A model generated the notes under the pieces. It searched no databases. It was given only the letters and a program-made list of their open reading frames with translations, and was not told the origin of the DNA. A DNA stretch of 64,000 nucleotides from Sipunculus nudus. Its lineage: Eukaryota; Annelida; Sipuncula; Golfingiida; Sipunculidae. A program made the position numbers and the translations under genes. Shown piece by piece: positions 24,560 through 35,172 of this stretch (the stretch's first letter is position 1; each line of letters starts with the position of its first letter). The stretch lies in the NCBI GenBank assembly GCA_026874595.1, contig CM049318.1:59370250-59434249 (forward strand), in the 5' to 3' direction.

Positions 24560-25540
24560 TCATAAAAAACAGCTCTCGCAACCACGGACATGGAAGGCCT
24601 TCTGTGTAGGAGCCTTTTGGGGGCTCATTAGCATAATTAGGATACCAGCGGAGCATATGGGCTGTGGTGATTAGGTCAATTACTTATTACAAAGGAGATT
24701 ACAGACTGGAGTATCAACTGTCAGAAGCCTCGAGTGTCAGTTGTGTGCTAATTGCAATTAAGACCTGATTATCCCATTCACTCTATTGTGCGCCTATTGT
24801 GCCGTGGTGTCAGGCGCAGCAGAGGCATGGCCTTTGGTTAAGCGAGTCTGCTAGATGTTACTTCCGCGGTCCTCTGCAGCTCGCTGAAGCAGAGAGTGAT
24901 ATATCCAGTAACTGAGCAGTCTATCACTGGAGAAACATTGACTGGAATTATGAATGCGCAAATGGTTTGTTTTGTCAAGAATTATGCGTTGCAAATATAT
25001 CTAGAGAGGTACGTCTCATGTTGAGGAAGCACTGGATTGAATTTGGGATAGATACGGTCACTCTGCATCTATTTCTGCTGTGATTCATGACGGACGACTG
25101 GTAAAAGAAAACCTTACTTTCCCTGAATAAATTCAGAATTATAAAAATTTACATCATTTCCCACACTTCTGACATATATTAATAATTAGCCTTGTATTAT
25201 AGTATTCCGTAGATAACTAAATATTTCGATGTTTATGAACATGTGACTTTCATTTTGATGGATAACAGCAATTGCCCGCTCTGTAACCGACGGCGTTGTT
25301 CTTGTATTATCGCCCATGTTTACCATAGCCGGGAATTAAGAAGATGATCCGAGGTCACGCCGAAGGGGGGTCTCTCGAGCTGTATCAATTAGTGCTGGGC
25401 TTATCAGCAGCATCTCTGTGTGCCTTTGAGCAGCAAGACTTATGACCCCCATCAGCAACATTCGATACGGCCAGACTCTCACTTGATACTCCAGTCTGTA
25501 ATCTCCTTGCTTATTACTGAAACCCAAAATGACAAAAGTT
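24560..25540. promoter_or_regulatory. candidate regulatory block (high complexity, homeodomain-type sites)
   Basis: This block has higher GC and complexity than its surroundings and none of the repeat phrases used elsewhere. It contains TTAGCATAATTAG, GTGATTAGG, AATTAAG and the perfect palindrome TAATTGCAATTA (24749-24760), which is the layout of a paired homeodomain site. A 26-base word (starts AAGGAGATTACAGACTGG) at about 24690 returns in inverted orientation at about 25484-25509 with no homology around it. No coding exon identified. Regulatory role is inference. Confidence 0.3.
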
Positions 25541-25588
25541 TCCCAGCAAAACCAACCCAGCACACAGTCTCAGTACCTCCCCTTCAGC

Positions 25589-26220
25589 TTGTTATGGTTC
25601 TGCTTCGGAGTAAACACGGTCCAAGGGTGTCTGTTTACCATAACAAGGTGACTTAGGTCACTTGACCAGAGGTCCAATTCTGTACATGTATGACAGATTC
25701 CAAACAAGGGGTAGTCAAAACTAGTCCAAAGTGGACCTTCATGTCATCTGATATATATATCTCTGCATGATGGACATCACAGTCCATGGGCTGAATGTAA
25801 ATTCATTGAGAACCTTTCGCAACAGATTTCTGCGATAGGTCCAGAGGTCTTAGCTGAAATGACACTCACAGCACAGTATGACCCTATGTATCGGGTCCCT
25901 GAGCCATTGCAACACATGATGTTTCAGCCAGCGGGAACATGTATTACATTTTGTAGAGCAAAATCAGATTGATAGGTGTTGTGGCCCGAAAAATGAACAT
26001 GCAGTTGTGAAACACTGCTTGTAGGCCTTTAAAAAGAAAACTGACATTGCAGGTGGCCATCACACCCACTCCACCTTTTTTAACACTCATGTGTAAGAAG
26101 TAAGCAAATGGTTTCACGGCAATATTTTGGCAGTACCATCCTATTTCAAAGAGAAGATGTTATTTTTCACAAAAAATCAACATTTCTTGTACGCGATTAG
26201 ATCCCTTTAACTTTACATTA
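25589..26220 (+). mobile_element. CTTGTTATGG hairpin element, longest copy
   Basis: Begins with the hairpin CTTGTTATGGTTCTGC ... TTTACCATAACAAGG (about 25589-25648). It ends near GATCCCTTTAAC (about 26203-26214). Body phrases GGAACATGTATTACATTTT, GGGCAATATTTTGGCA/ACGGCAATATTTTGGCA and CACTCATGTGTAAG are shared in the same order with 52922-53302. No open frame, so non-autonomous. Confidence 0.6.
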
Positions 26221-27050
26221 TATAAGTATAGCTGCTGATGGACACATTCACAAAGGTGACCTACACTAGTCCAGATTTGTAAAGATTCATTAGGAGAACA
26301 TAACATTACCTGGTACATTATAAAACTCTTCATATCATGCCTTATTAATTATAATCATGATATACAAACACTTATACATAATATTTCAAATATAGTACCA
26401 GGTATGCAAACAGTTATATAACACAGACAATACTGATTGAGTCAGTGTGCACATATCACTATGCATGTTTATCTCTAGATGTCTGTGTTGCTATAGTATG
26501 ACTCAAACTAACAGTATGTAGTACTTCACTGATAAAGGTAAGTGCTGTCCTGGACAGCTGTTCTAGAAAAACACCACTGACCCGAATCACCATAATTAAG
26601 TTATTAACAAATCAACTATTGGACTTAAATACTAATAGCCTTAACTCAGACCTGTGTATTCATTATCAAGGCAATGCAATAAAAATTTTAACATTTGTTT
26701 ACTGATGAAAAATATATACCAGTATAAATTTGACTTAAAGGAGGTTAAACATTCTCCCAAAGGATGGAGTAGATATAGAGTGGAAATCCACCCCCAAACA
26801 AGCAGGTATTTTAAAAATTGGTTTCTTATGTAGTGAAAAAAATGAAGTGTCATGACAGACCTCTGTTAAATTGAAAAGTACCTACATAAAGCCCAAAAGT
26901 GATGAATAAATTTATAAAGACTGTCTAATGTTTGCAGTAACATTTAGATACATGTACACACATACAAACACTCTTGTATGAACAAAACTAAAAAATCTGC
27001 AGTACTGGGTAATCATTTGGTATCACCTGGGCTTTAGCACTTGATTACTA
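26221..27050. other. gene-free DNA
   Basis: AT-rich, with no splice-bounded or long open frames that I can defend. Confidence 0.4.
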
Positions 27051-27059
27051 TTTGGCCCT

Positions 27060-27260
27060 CCTCTTAATAATGCTTATTGAGTCCTGGACCTGGAAAGCTG
27101 ATGGGTAAAATGCTTGGCTCTCTCCGCTGGCGACCCGGGTTGGATTCACAACGTGGCTATGAGAGTGGGTCATAGTTGCCCGTCCAAGGCCGGTGGTTTT
27201 CTCTGGGTACTCTGGTTTCCTCCACCTCTGCAGACTACCAAACGCAATCACTGGAGCCAT
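27060..27260 (+). mobile_element. tRNA-derived SINE with conserved central region
   Basis: A-box-like GCTGATGGGTAAAATGC (about 27099), B-box-like GACCCGGGTTGGATTCAC (about 27131), then a central region containing GTTTTCTCTGGGTACTCTGG and TTTCCTCCACC. Phrases of that kind occur in widely conserved central-domain SINEs of marine animals (recalled, not searched). The tail is ATT-rich (27305-27340). Confidence 0.6.
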
Positions 27261-27404
27261 GGAGAGTGCCTCAATTAGTTATAATAACTATTTTAATCCA
27301 TGTAAAATAAATAAGTTTATATTATATTATATTATTAATATTGCCAGAATGCTGCAATGGCCCTTGCTGTGCTGTAAAAATTGTTCACTATATTAAAGCA
27401 CACT

Positions 27405-28155
27405 GGACTGTCCAAACCAAACACTGCCAGTCTGGCCTAAACCCCGATTGGGATCTGGGCTGACCAGCGCTGGATCAGATCCTGATTGGGGTTTAGGCCA
27501 GACTGAATCCTGATCAGGATTTGGTCTGGACCAATAGCCCATTGGTCCAGACCAATTTCCAATTGGTCCGGACCAAATCCCAATTGGGATTCTGACAAGT
27601 CCAAACCCCAATCGGGATCTGGTCCAGGCCAAATCCTGATTCAGACAGTGAGCTGACATAATACTAAATAACACCTGCAGCACATAATTCAGATTAAATC
27701 AAGGAAAATTCACCTCGATTCAGCCTACCCGGTACTCATAAACAAATCTAATTTCATCATGACAAAATTTTATTTGTGCCAAACTTCAAATACAGAGTCA
27801 GTTTAACAAGTGAATATTAGTAGGACTGGTACATGACATTAATTAATTAATGGAATAAAAGAATACCTCTGACTTTTGTGGCACAAGCCAACCTTTGAAA
27901 AAAATTCAAAATAATTTAAATGTGATAAATAAAAACTTTTCCTGGCTTCTATTACCTATATGCATCATGTATGTATGGATCAAAACAATTAAATTCTGTA
28001 ATTAAAGTGTTTCTCTTCATTATTAACTGAAGATAAGGATTTAGGCTGGATTGAATCCTGATCCAGATCCGGATCAGGGTTTGGCCCAGCCTAAATCCCA
28101 ATCGGGATTTGGTCTTGACCAATTGGCAATTGGTCCAGATCAGGATATGGGCCTT
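27405..28155. repeat. two palindrome-rich clusters (foldback-like)
   Basis: Clusters at about 27405-27650 and 28045-28155 are built from degenerate, self-complementary words such as CCAATTGG, GGTCTGGACC, CCCGATTGGGAT and CCTGATCAGG. Each cluster can fold on itself and pair with the other across about 400 bp of ordinary AT-rich DNA. The long minus-strand frame (27393-27683) is a by-product. Confidence 0.7.
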
Positions 28156-28589
28156 GCCATGTGTATATATACCATATATATATGTTACAAATACATTATT
28201 ATGTATGGCTACACACTATAAGGGCACAAACCAGCCAAAAGACCACCGGCAGAGTGTGTGAGAGGGCAACTGGGAAAGTTTAACAATTAATTTTTTAAAT
28301 GTAAATTTTGTAAACTGGCACATGATATATTTCCTTATGGTATATCATTGAGCTAAACAGTCTTTACAAACTGTTTCAAGAAAAGAAATATATTTCTGTA
28401 ATTTCTGCACAAATTTATACAATAAATGACTGGCAAATAATGGATTCGAGTCACTGGAGTGGGGCAAATTTATACGAATAACGTGAAAGGTGATGACTGA
28501 ATTTTGTGGCAATTAAGACACATTAGCACACATGCTGAAGTATGCATGGAGTTATATTTATCAAATAATATACAACCCTTATTTCATAA

Positions 28590-28628
<39 letters not shown>

Positions 28629-28672
28629 CATATATATATACATATATATATACATGTACACACATTATATAC
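28590..28672. repeat. TA/CATA microsatellite
   Basis: TATATA repeat interrupted by CA at regular intervals, followed by ACATGTA words. Confidence 0.9.
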
Positions 28673-29740
28673 ATGTATACACCTGTCTTCCTCTATAATA
28701 TAAAGTATAATATAGAGTAATTATAATATTATGTTGGTAAATAAGCAGTAGGTGACCCGACTAAGATGGGCTTTTTTTATGGTCTGTTTTATATTTTTCT
28801 TGCTCCAGCATCAAGCTTACTTAATGATTCCATCAACATGCACAAATTTTATAAGATTCACATCAAAGGAAAGATTGTCTTCATTATTACCAGTAAGTAC
28901 TAAGTGTCTAGAGCTCTGGACCCGATCACATCCCCCCGCAAAGCTAAAGGTCTGGACTATCATGATTTCTGGTTCACACTTTAGCAATTTAGTGAAGAAC
29001 CGTAAGTGTATACATACAGACATCAGCATTATGAGTAATACTCTGTGCAATTCATGGATAAAGTTTAAAGTTATAGATTAAAGCTATAGGCATACATGCA
29101 AATTTATTAATAAAGCCCATTATATAAATTAATTTTCATTAATTTCTTAACATCTTAAACTAGGAGTAAGCCTCATTATATTTTCATTAAAATCATATAT
29201 TGACTTCATCTAAAACCAATAAACAATGATATCTATATGTCTTTTGTTTAAATAATAATCTGAGTGCATCTATTTTAAACTTGCTTAGGTCATGAATGTC
29301 ATTTAATCATATTATTCATATGTTATTCATAATAATGATACCAGTATTATAGTCATACTATAATTTTTAACAATCAATTAAATGATGGTAACAAAAAGTG
29401 TAATAAATATTATTAATAATAATAAATATAAAATTTATTATTATTATTATTAATAATATTTTTAACATTATTATAATTATACAAAGTAAAATTAAAGAAT
29501 AAGCACATAATGAAGACATGATTTATATTAGGTATTCCACATTCACATGGCGGGAGACAACATTGTTTTAAAATTAGCTCTAAATATGCATCAATATACT
29601 TGAGTGGAATTTGTGGCGTTTAATTTATTCTGTCTGTTAACAGTGGAAAAACACTAAAAGAGAGTGGAAAAGCTAGTAAAGAAAGGTTTTCAGGAGATTT
29701 AAACGTTAAATGTTCAGCTATTACTGTATCAGTATCAGTG
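28673..29740. other. AT-rich gene-free DNA
   Basis: Includes an ATT/AAT trinucleotide region at 29400-29460. The 109-aa plus-strand frame at 28752-29081 has no recognisable protein features or splice support. Confidence 0.4.
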
Positions 29741-30620
29741 CATAAAATAGCTATAAAATCCGAGTCTCTGAATATTCTCCCGCTTTCAGTGGATCTCAGA
29801 CTTTTAGACGGACCCCATAACTCCCATCACTGCCAGTCATCAAAGTGGGATGGGTCAAACGAATGCTCTCATCAGTATCACTATCACTTAGTATCACGAG
29901 TGTACGATCGGTGTCAACTTACCCCAATAACAAACAGCCCAAGCAAAATATGGTCATACTCATAGGCGTGAAGGCTGATCCGAATTCAAATGGACCAGTC
30001 TGTTAGAACGAATGAACTGTGGCTTATGTACACCAATTGCATAGTGATTATATGTAATGGAAATATACTGACTGTGAGTGTAACTCGTTTGACGTAAATG
30101 GCCCTGGCGTCCCCTGTAACCAGGTCGCTGGATGACACATCCCGTAATGTTTATTTCGTTCACCGAGTAGCAGCGTTCTTTACTGCTAGCGCCATCTGGC
30201 ATCAAAAGATTGAACAAACTCTTTGGTCAACCTCCAATCAGTTCCCGAAAATAAGTTGTATGTTGCAACGTTTTGGCATCTTTTCCAGGAGACCTTCGAC
30301 CTTCTACGTAACTGCCAGGCCGAGCAACAAAAACCGGCCTGGAATTTGTTGCGTTTTAAAACTACAAACGTACCAGGTTTGTTATAAATTCAAACATACC
30401 CTGCAATCCCTGGGTTCAATGAGTTCACATTATGTTGAAGTATCGGTTGTGTAACCGTGAAGGGTGGTTCCAGTAAAACTCTCCCTTGGGGCTGTTCCAA
30501 GATATCCGCCATTTTGTTTTCACTTCCATATTCATGTACTATTTTTATTGACACTTCCACTGAGATGCATGTTGCACTTAGAAATTCACTGATTGTTTTG
30601 TCCACTGTCATGCCTATAAG
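29741..30620. promoter_or_regulatory. higher-complexity block with promoter-like motifs, no proven gene
   Basis: Less AT-rich than its flanks and free of the known repeats. At 30184-30203 the minus strand reads GATGCCAGATGGCGCTAGCA, close to the CTCF core. At about 30503-30520 the minus strand has CAAAATGGCGGATATC, a YY1-like word common at transcription starts, next to an ETS-like CACTTCC. A 118-aa plus-strand frame (30098-30454) and opposite-strand frames are open but show no domain. It could be an unannotated 5' region of a neighbouring gene. Confidence 0.25.
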
Positions 30621-30959
30621 TCTTTGATAATTTTTCTGAGAAAATACTTGAAAAGATGTAGTTAATGCCTTATCTGAGAATATTAATTAATAATTTTTCA
30701 AGATAATTAAAATCTCCCATTTACAGTATAAAACTAAGCCATATTTTAACATAATCCATTATTTTGTATGATATATTCTATATTCTGCCATGAAACTCAT
30801 GTATGCATTTTTCCATTATAATTAAAAACAAAAATATTTTAGCAAATAATTCACCTTCATTGTTATGTGCGGATTCGATCTCCACCTTACTGTATGTACA
30901 TAAATCATCTGAGTTGAAGCGATCACCCTTTGTCCATGGTCCGGCGGTCCATCCATCTG

Positions 30960-33330
30960 TTAACAGTACAGGGAACAAATCAAAACAGTTAGAACTAGAA
31001 ACTTCTAACTGTACATCCAGGGAGGTCCTAAGGCAAATCTCCTTGGAAACTCGAAATTGGGTCATGGTGACCTATATTCTGCAACCTAAGGTTTGAAAAC
31101 ATGATTTTGAGCACCCAGACAGTTAACCAGGCACCCAGACCCAGAATCTACTTACTCAAAATTCTAGGAGGTCCTTGGCATATTTAAATGTCCTTAAAAA
31201 CATAAAATAAGGTCCCTATAAGACCTATATTCTGTGACCTATAGTAAAAAGATGTCATATGAGCCCCCTGAATGTCAGATGAACAAAACTGGTATCTGTG
31301 ATGCCTAGAATCTTCACCATAAAGCAACATCCAGGGGTTGCACTGCAAAAGTACAAGGCAAATCACCTTGGAAACCAGAAATTAGGTCATTGTGACCTAT
31401 ACTGTGGTTGGCTTTATATTTATGGGGTCCAATTTTCATGCTCAAGCAGTTTTTCATAGTTTCACGGGGTTCCATTTTTGCGTTTGAATTATTTCTATTT
31501 CCCACTAATGTCACCTGGTGGCAACTACAGAGATTATTTTCCCATGACAGCAAGGTTTCATATCTGCATGGTTTCAATTTCGCGACTTTTCCCCTACCGC
31601 GAATATCGCGAATTTGAAACCACTGTGAATAACAAGCTAACCACAGTATACTTCATGACCTAATTTCCCGGTTTCCAAGATGATTTGGCTAGATTCTCCC
31701 AGGATGTTGTGTGGTGACCTGTATTCTTTTTGCCAATGATGATAATGGCTTTACGTATTCGGAGTGTCCAAGTGCGAGGATTCTTAGGGGCATGGACCCA
31801 CCTGTCACACTGGTTGACAGATGTACAGGCTTCTGTGTTTGTGCCTGTGGATGCTGTAGTTCTCTGGACTCCTTGTATATCTCTGCTTGACCCCCACCCG
31901 TTCCTGTTTACATCTTTAGTCAGTCAGAGGCTCAGAGCTTCATTATTAATCCCATAGGCCAAAAACATGATTTTTAGAACCAAGACAGTCAGACAGGGAA
32001 CAAATTATATCTGTTAGGCCTAGAATCTTCTAGTGTACAATAAGAGCCCATGGAGGTCCTTGAAGAATTACCATGGAAACAAAAATAAGTCTCTGATATG
32101 TATATTCTGTGAGCTATAGGAAAAAGACATCATTTGAGCACCCTGAATGTCAACTGGGCACAAATGATATCTGTTGGGCCTAGAATCTTCTAACACAACA
32201 TCAAGGGAGATTCTTGACAAATCTCCTTTGAAATCTAAAATTAGGTCAAAATACTGGCCAGAATTATAATTTTGAGCAGTGAGACAGGGTACAGTTTATA
32301 TCCATTGGCGGCCTAGAATCTTCTATTAAAAACCCAGGGAGGTCCTTGCCAAATCTCCTTGGAAACCTGAAATTAGGTGAGCTGTATTCTGCTAGCTACA
32401 GACTAAAAACATGATTTTGAGCACCAAGACAGCCAAGGTACAAATTGTATCCATTTTCCTTGGAATCTACTAATGTATTACTGTTATCTAGGGAAGTTTT
32501 TGGCAAATCTGCTTGGAAACCTAAAATTTGGTCATGATGGCCTATATCCACCAAGCTACCGGCAAACAACATGATTCTGCTCAGCACCAAGACAGTAATA
32601 CAGGGCACAAAACCTCACTGTTGGACCTAGAACCTTCTGTTGTAAAATCCAGGGAGGTCTCCTTTGAATCCTGAAATAAGGTCACTGTGTCATATATTCT
32701 ATAGGGAAAAAGATGATTTTATTACCGTGAAAGTCAGATGGTCACAAATCGTAAAGCTTGGACCTAGAACCTTCTAGTTTATATTCAAGGAGGTACCAGT
32801 AATGGTCAAATCTCCTTCAACACCTGAGATTAGCTCAGGAGTCATGATGCCCTAGCTATATTCTGTTAGGTACAAGTGGAAAACCTAATTTTGAGCTCCC
32901 AGAAAGTCAGATGTGGCCATAATATTAAATGTTGGATCCAAAAACATAAAAACATGATTGTAATGACTCCTTGGACAACAAACAAGGTCACAGTGACTAT
33001 ATTCTGTGAGCTTTATGAAAGAACATGATTTAAGCACCCTATTAGTCAGACAGGCAGAAATGGTAGCAGTTGGACACAGAAACTTCTAATTTCATTAAGA
33101 TCTAGGGAGGTTCTTGTAAAAGCTTCTTGGAAACCCTAAATAAGGTCACTGTGAACCATATTCTTTGAGCATTTAGCACTCTATAAGTTTGATACAAATC
33201 ATAATAGTTAGACATAGAACTAGACATCTAGGGAGTCCTAAGTAAAATCTTCATGGGCCCTAATTCAAGGTTGCTTTATCCAATTTTCTATGGTCTATTG
33301 ACAGAACACTTGATTTTGAGCACTCTTGAA
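30960..33330. repeat. degenerate ~145-bp satellite
   Basis: About 14 diverged copies of a unit with the ordered phrases ACAGGGCACAAAT, TAGAATCTTCTA, CAGGGAGGTCCTTG, CAAATCTCCTTGGAAAC, AAATTAGGTCA, GTGACCTATATTCTGTGAGC and AACATGATTTTGAGCACC. Spacing is roughly 110-160 bp because of indels. The array is interrupted by a MITE at 31400-31648 and other sequence up to about 31950. No coding frame persists. Confidence 0.8.
31400..31648. mobile_element. mariner-like MITE with TA target duplication
   Basis: The terminal inverted repeats TACTGTGGTTGGCTT (31400-31414) and AAGCTAACCACAGTA (31634-31648) match at 14 of 15 positions and are flanked by TA on both sides (31398-31399 and 31649-31650). Length 249 bp with no coding capacity. 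The interior has CGCGA words (TTTCGCG, TATCGCGAA). TA duplication and terminal sequence fit Tc1/mariner-type mobilisation. Confidence 0.8.
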
Positions 33331-34060
33331 GTCATTCTATCTATTGTTCAAGGTTCCTTAACAAATATTTTACACCAGATCATAAAATCAATAATTAAAA
33401 AATACGACACGTGTATGTTAAATTCAGCTGAGTGTCATGGCCCATGGACCTTTTGTTATGCAATGGGGTATAAATTTGTTATATTAAAGGTAAAAACTCT
33501 GTACAAAGTATTTACTTGATGACTCTGTCAAATTTTTATGGTGATGGGCCGTGAATGATTGTAAAAAATTGCAACAGTTTGTCTCCAGAAATTAGCTTTC
33601 ACTCTACATTTGTAATGTTATTATATTTATTGTGTTAACCGTAAAAGTACTTTCCTGAGTTTGCACACATTTTATTAGATCAGAACTCACAAGACTCATG
33701 TTGGCCTATCGGGCACTCTTGCCATGCACTAGCTTGACAGTTACAAAGAGAACTCAAATAATAATATATTAAATGATTTTTCATTTACTACAATAATTAA
33801 CTTGATTGAATTATAATTTTTAAAATTTTGGTTGTGTTGTCTCATTCAGTTTCAGTGCATGATAAGACATTATTTTCCACTCAGGTAAACAATGGAATAC
33901 CTCCTGCCACCTTTGGACCAGTAATTTTATACTGATTAACATGCTTGGAAAAAAATTATCATAAAAAAACACCGACAAGCTGTAACTGATATGGACCATA
34001 TATTCACTGTTAGTGTAACATCAGTTTTCTCATTTTAAAATGTCTGATAATGTATTTATT
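33331..34060. other. gene-free DNA
   Basis: AT-rich. The 88-aa plus frame at 33253-33519 starts in satellite sequence and has no protein signature. Confidence 0.4.
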
Positions 34061-34105
34061 GTATCCCCAGACAAAGTCGGGGGATACTATGTTTTCATAC
34101 CGGTC

Positions 34106-34145
<40 letters not shown>
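34106..34145. repeat. CCG trinucleotide microsatellite
   Basis: About 13 CCG units, strikingly GC-rich against an AT-rich background. A shorter tract is reproduced at 34624-34640 at the junction of the tandem duplication. Confidence 0.95.
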
Positions 34146-35115
34146 ATATGAATCTTGTTGGCGCGATAACCCAAAAAATATTTCACGGAACTTTACCAAA
34201 CTTGGTATATGTATAGATATGGGTAAGAGGACGATGCCTATTTAAAATGAGGTCATGACCTTTACTAGGAGAGTGTCCTTGACCTTGAATAGGTCCAATT
34301 TCGGGGAAAATCACACAAATTCTTTAATATCTCAAGAAATTTTGCATGGATTTATCCCAAAATCAAGTTGATGGAAGATCATGGATAGGGTTGTCATGTT
34401 CCAGAAACTGGTGGCGCCACCTATTATTCTTTACTTGTTTTCGTGCCGTTTAATACCCCCTAAATTGCCACCTTACAGCACTGTGAGCATTATAAGTCAA
34501 AAACTAATGGACAGATTTCTTTTATATTATGCATATACATAGGTATGGGTTATGGGATGATGCTTATTTAAATTGGGGTCATGACCTTTCCTATGATAGT
34601 GGCCTTGACCTTGAATATTGCGGCCCGCCGCCGCCGCCGCATATGAATCTTGTTGGCGCGATAACCCAAAAAATATTTCACGGAACTTTACCAAACTTGG
34701 TATATGTATAGATATGGGTAAGAGGACGATGCCTATTTAAAATGAGGTCATGACCTTTACTAGGAGAGTGTCCTTGACCTTGAATAGGTCCAATTTCGGG
34801 GAAAATCACACAAATTCTTTAATATCTCAAGAAATTTTGCATGGATTTATCCCAAAATCAAGTTGATGGAAGATCATGGATAGGGTTGTCATGTTCCAGA
34901 AACTGGTGGCGCCACCTATTATTCTTTACTTGTTTTCGTGCCGTTTAATACCCCCTAAATTGCCACCTTACAGCACTGTGAGCATTATAAGTCAAAAACT
35001 AATGGACAGATTTCTTTTATATTATGCATATACATAGGTATGGGTTATGGGATGATGCTTATTTAAATTGGGGTCATGACCTTTCCTATGATAGTGGCCT
35101 TGACCTTGAATATTG
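34145..35115. repeat. 476-bp segment duplicated in tandem, apparently identical
   Basis: 34145-34620 and 34640-35115 are in register at an offset of 495 and I found no mismatch on reading through them. The first copy is followed by a short CCG tract, the second by the continuation CCATATATGG. The breakpoint therefore lies at the CCG microsatellite. Each copy contains AGGTCATGACCT (34250-34261, 34745-34756) and GGTGGCGCCACC (34410-34421, 34905-34916). Confidence 0.9.
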
Positions 35116-35172
35116 CCATATATGGTGAAAATCACACACCTCTTATGATATCTCCAGTGTTGATAGCCATAT

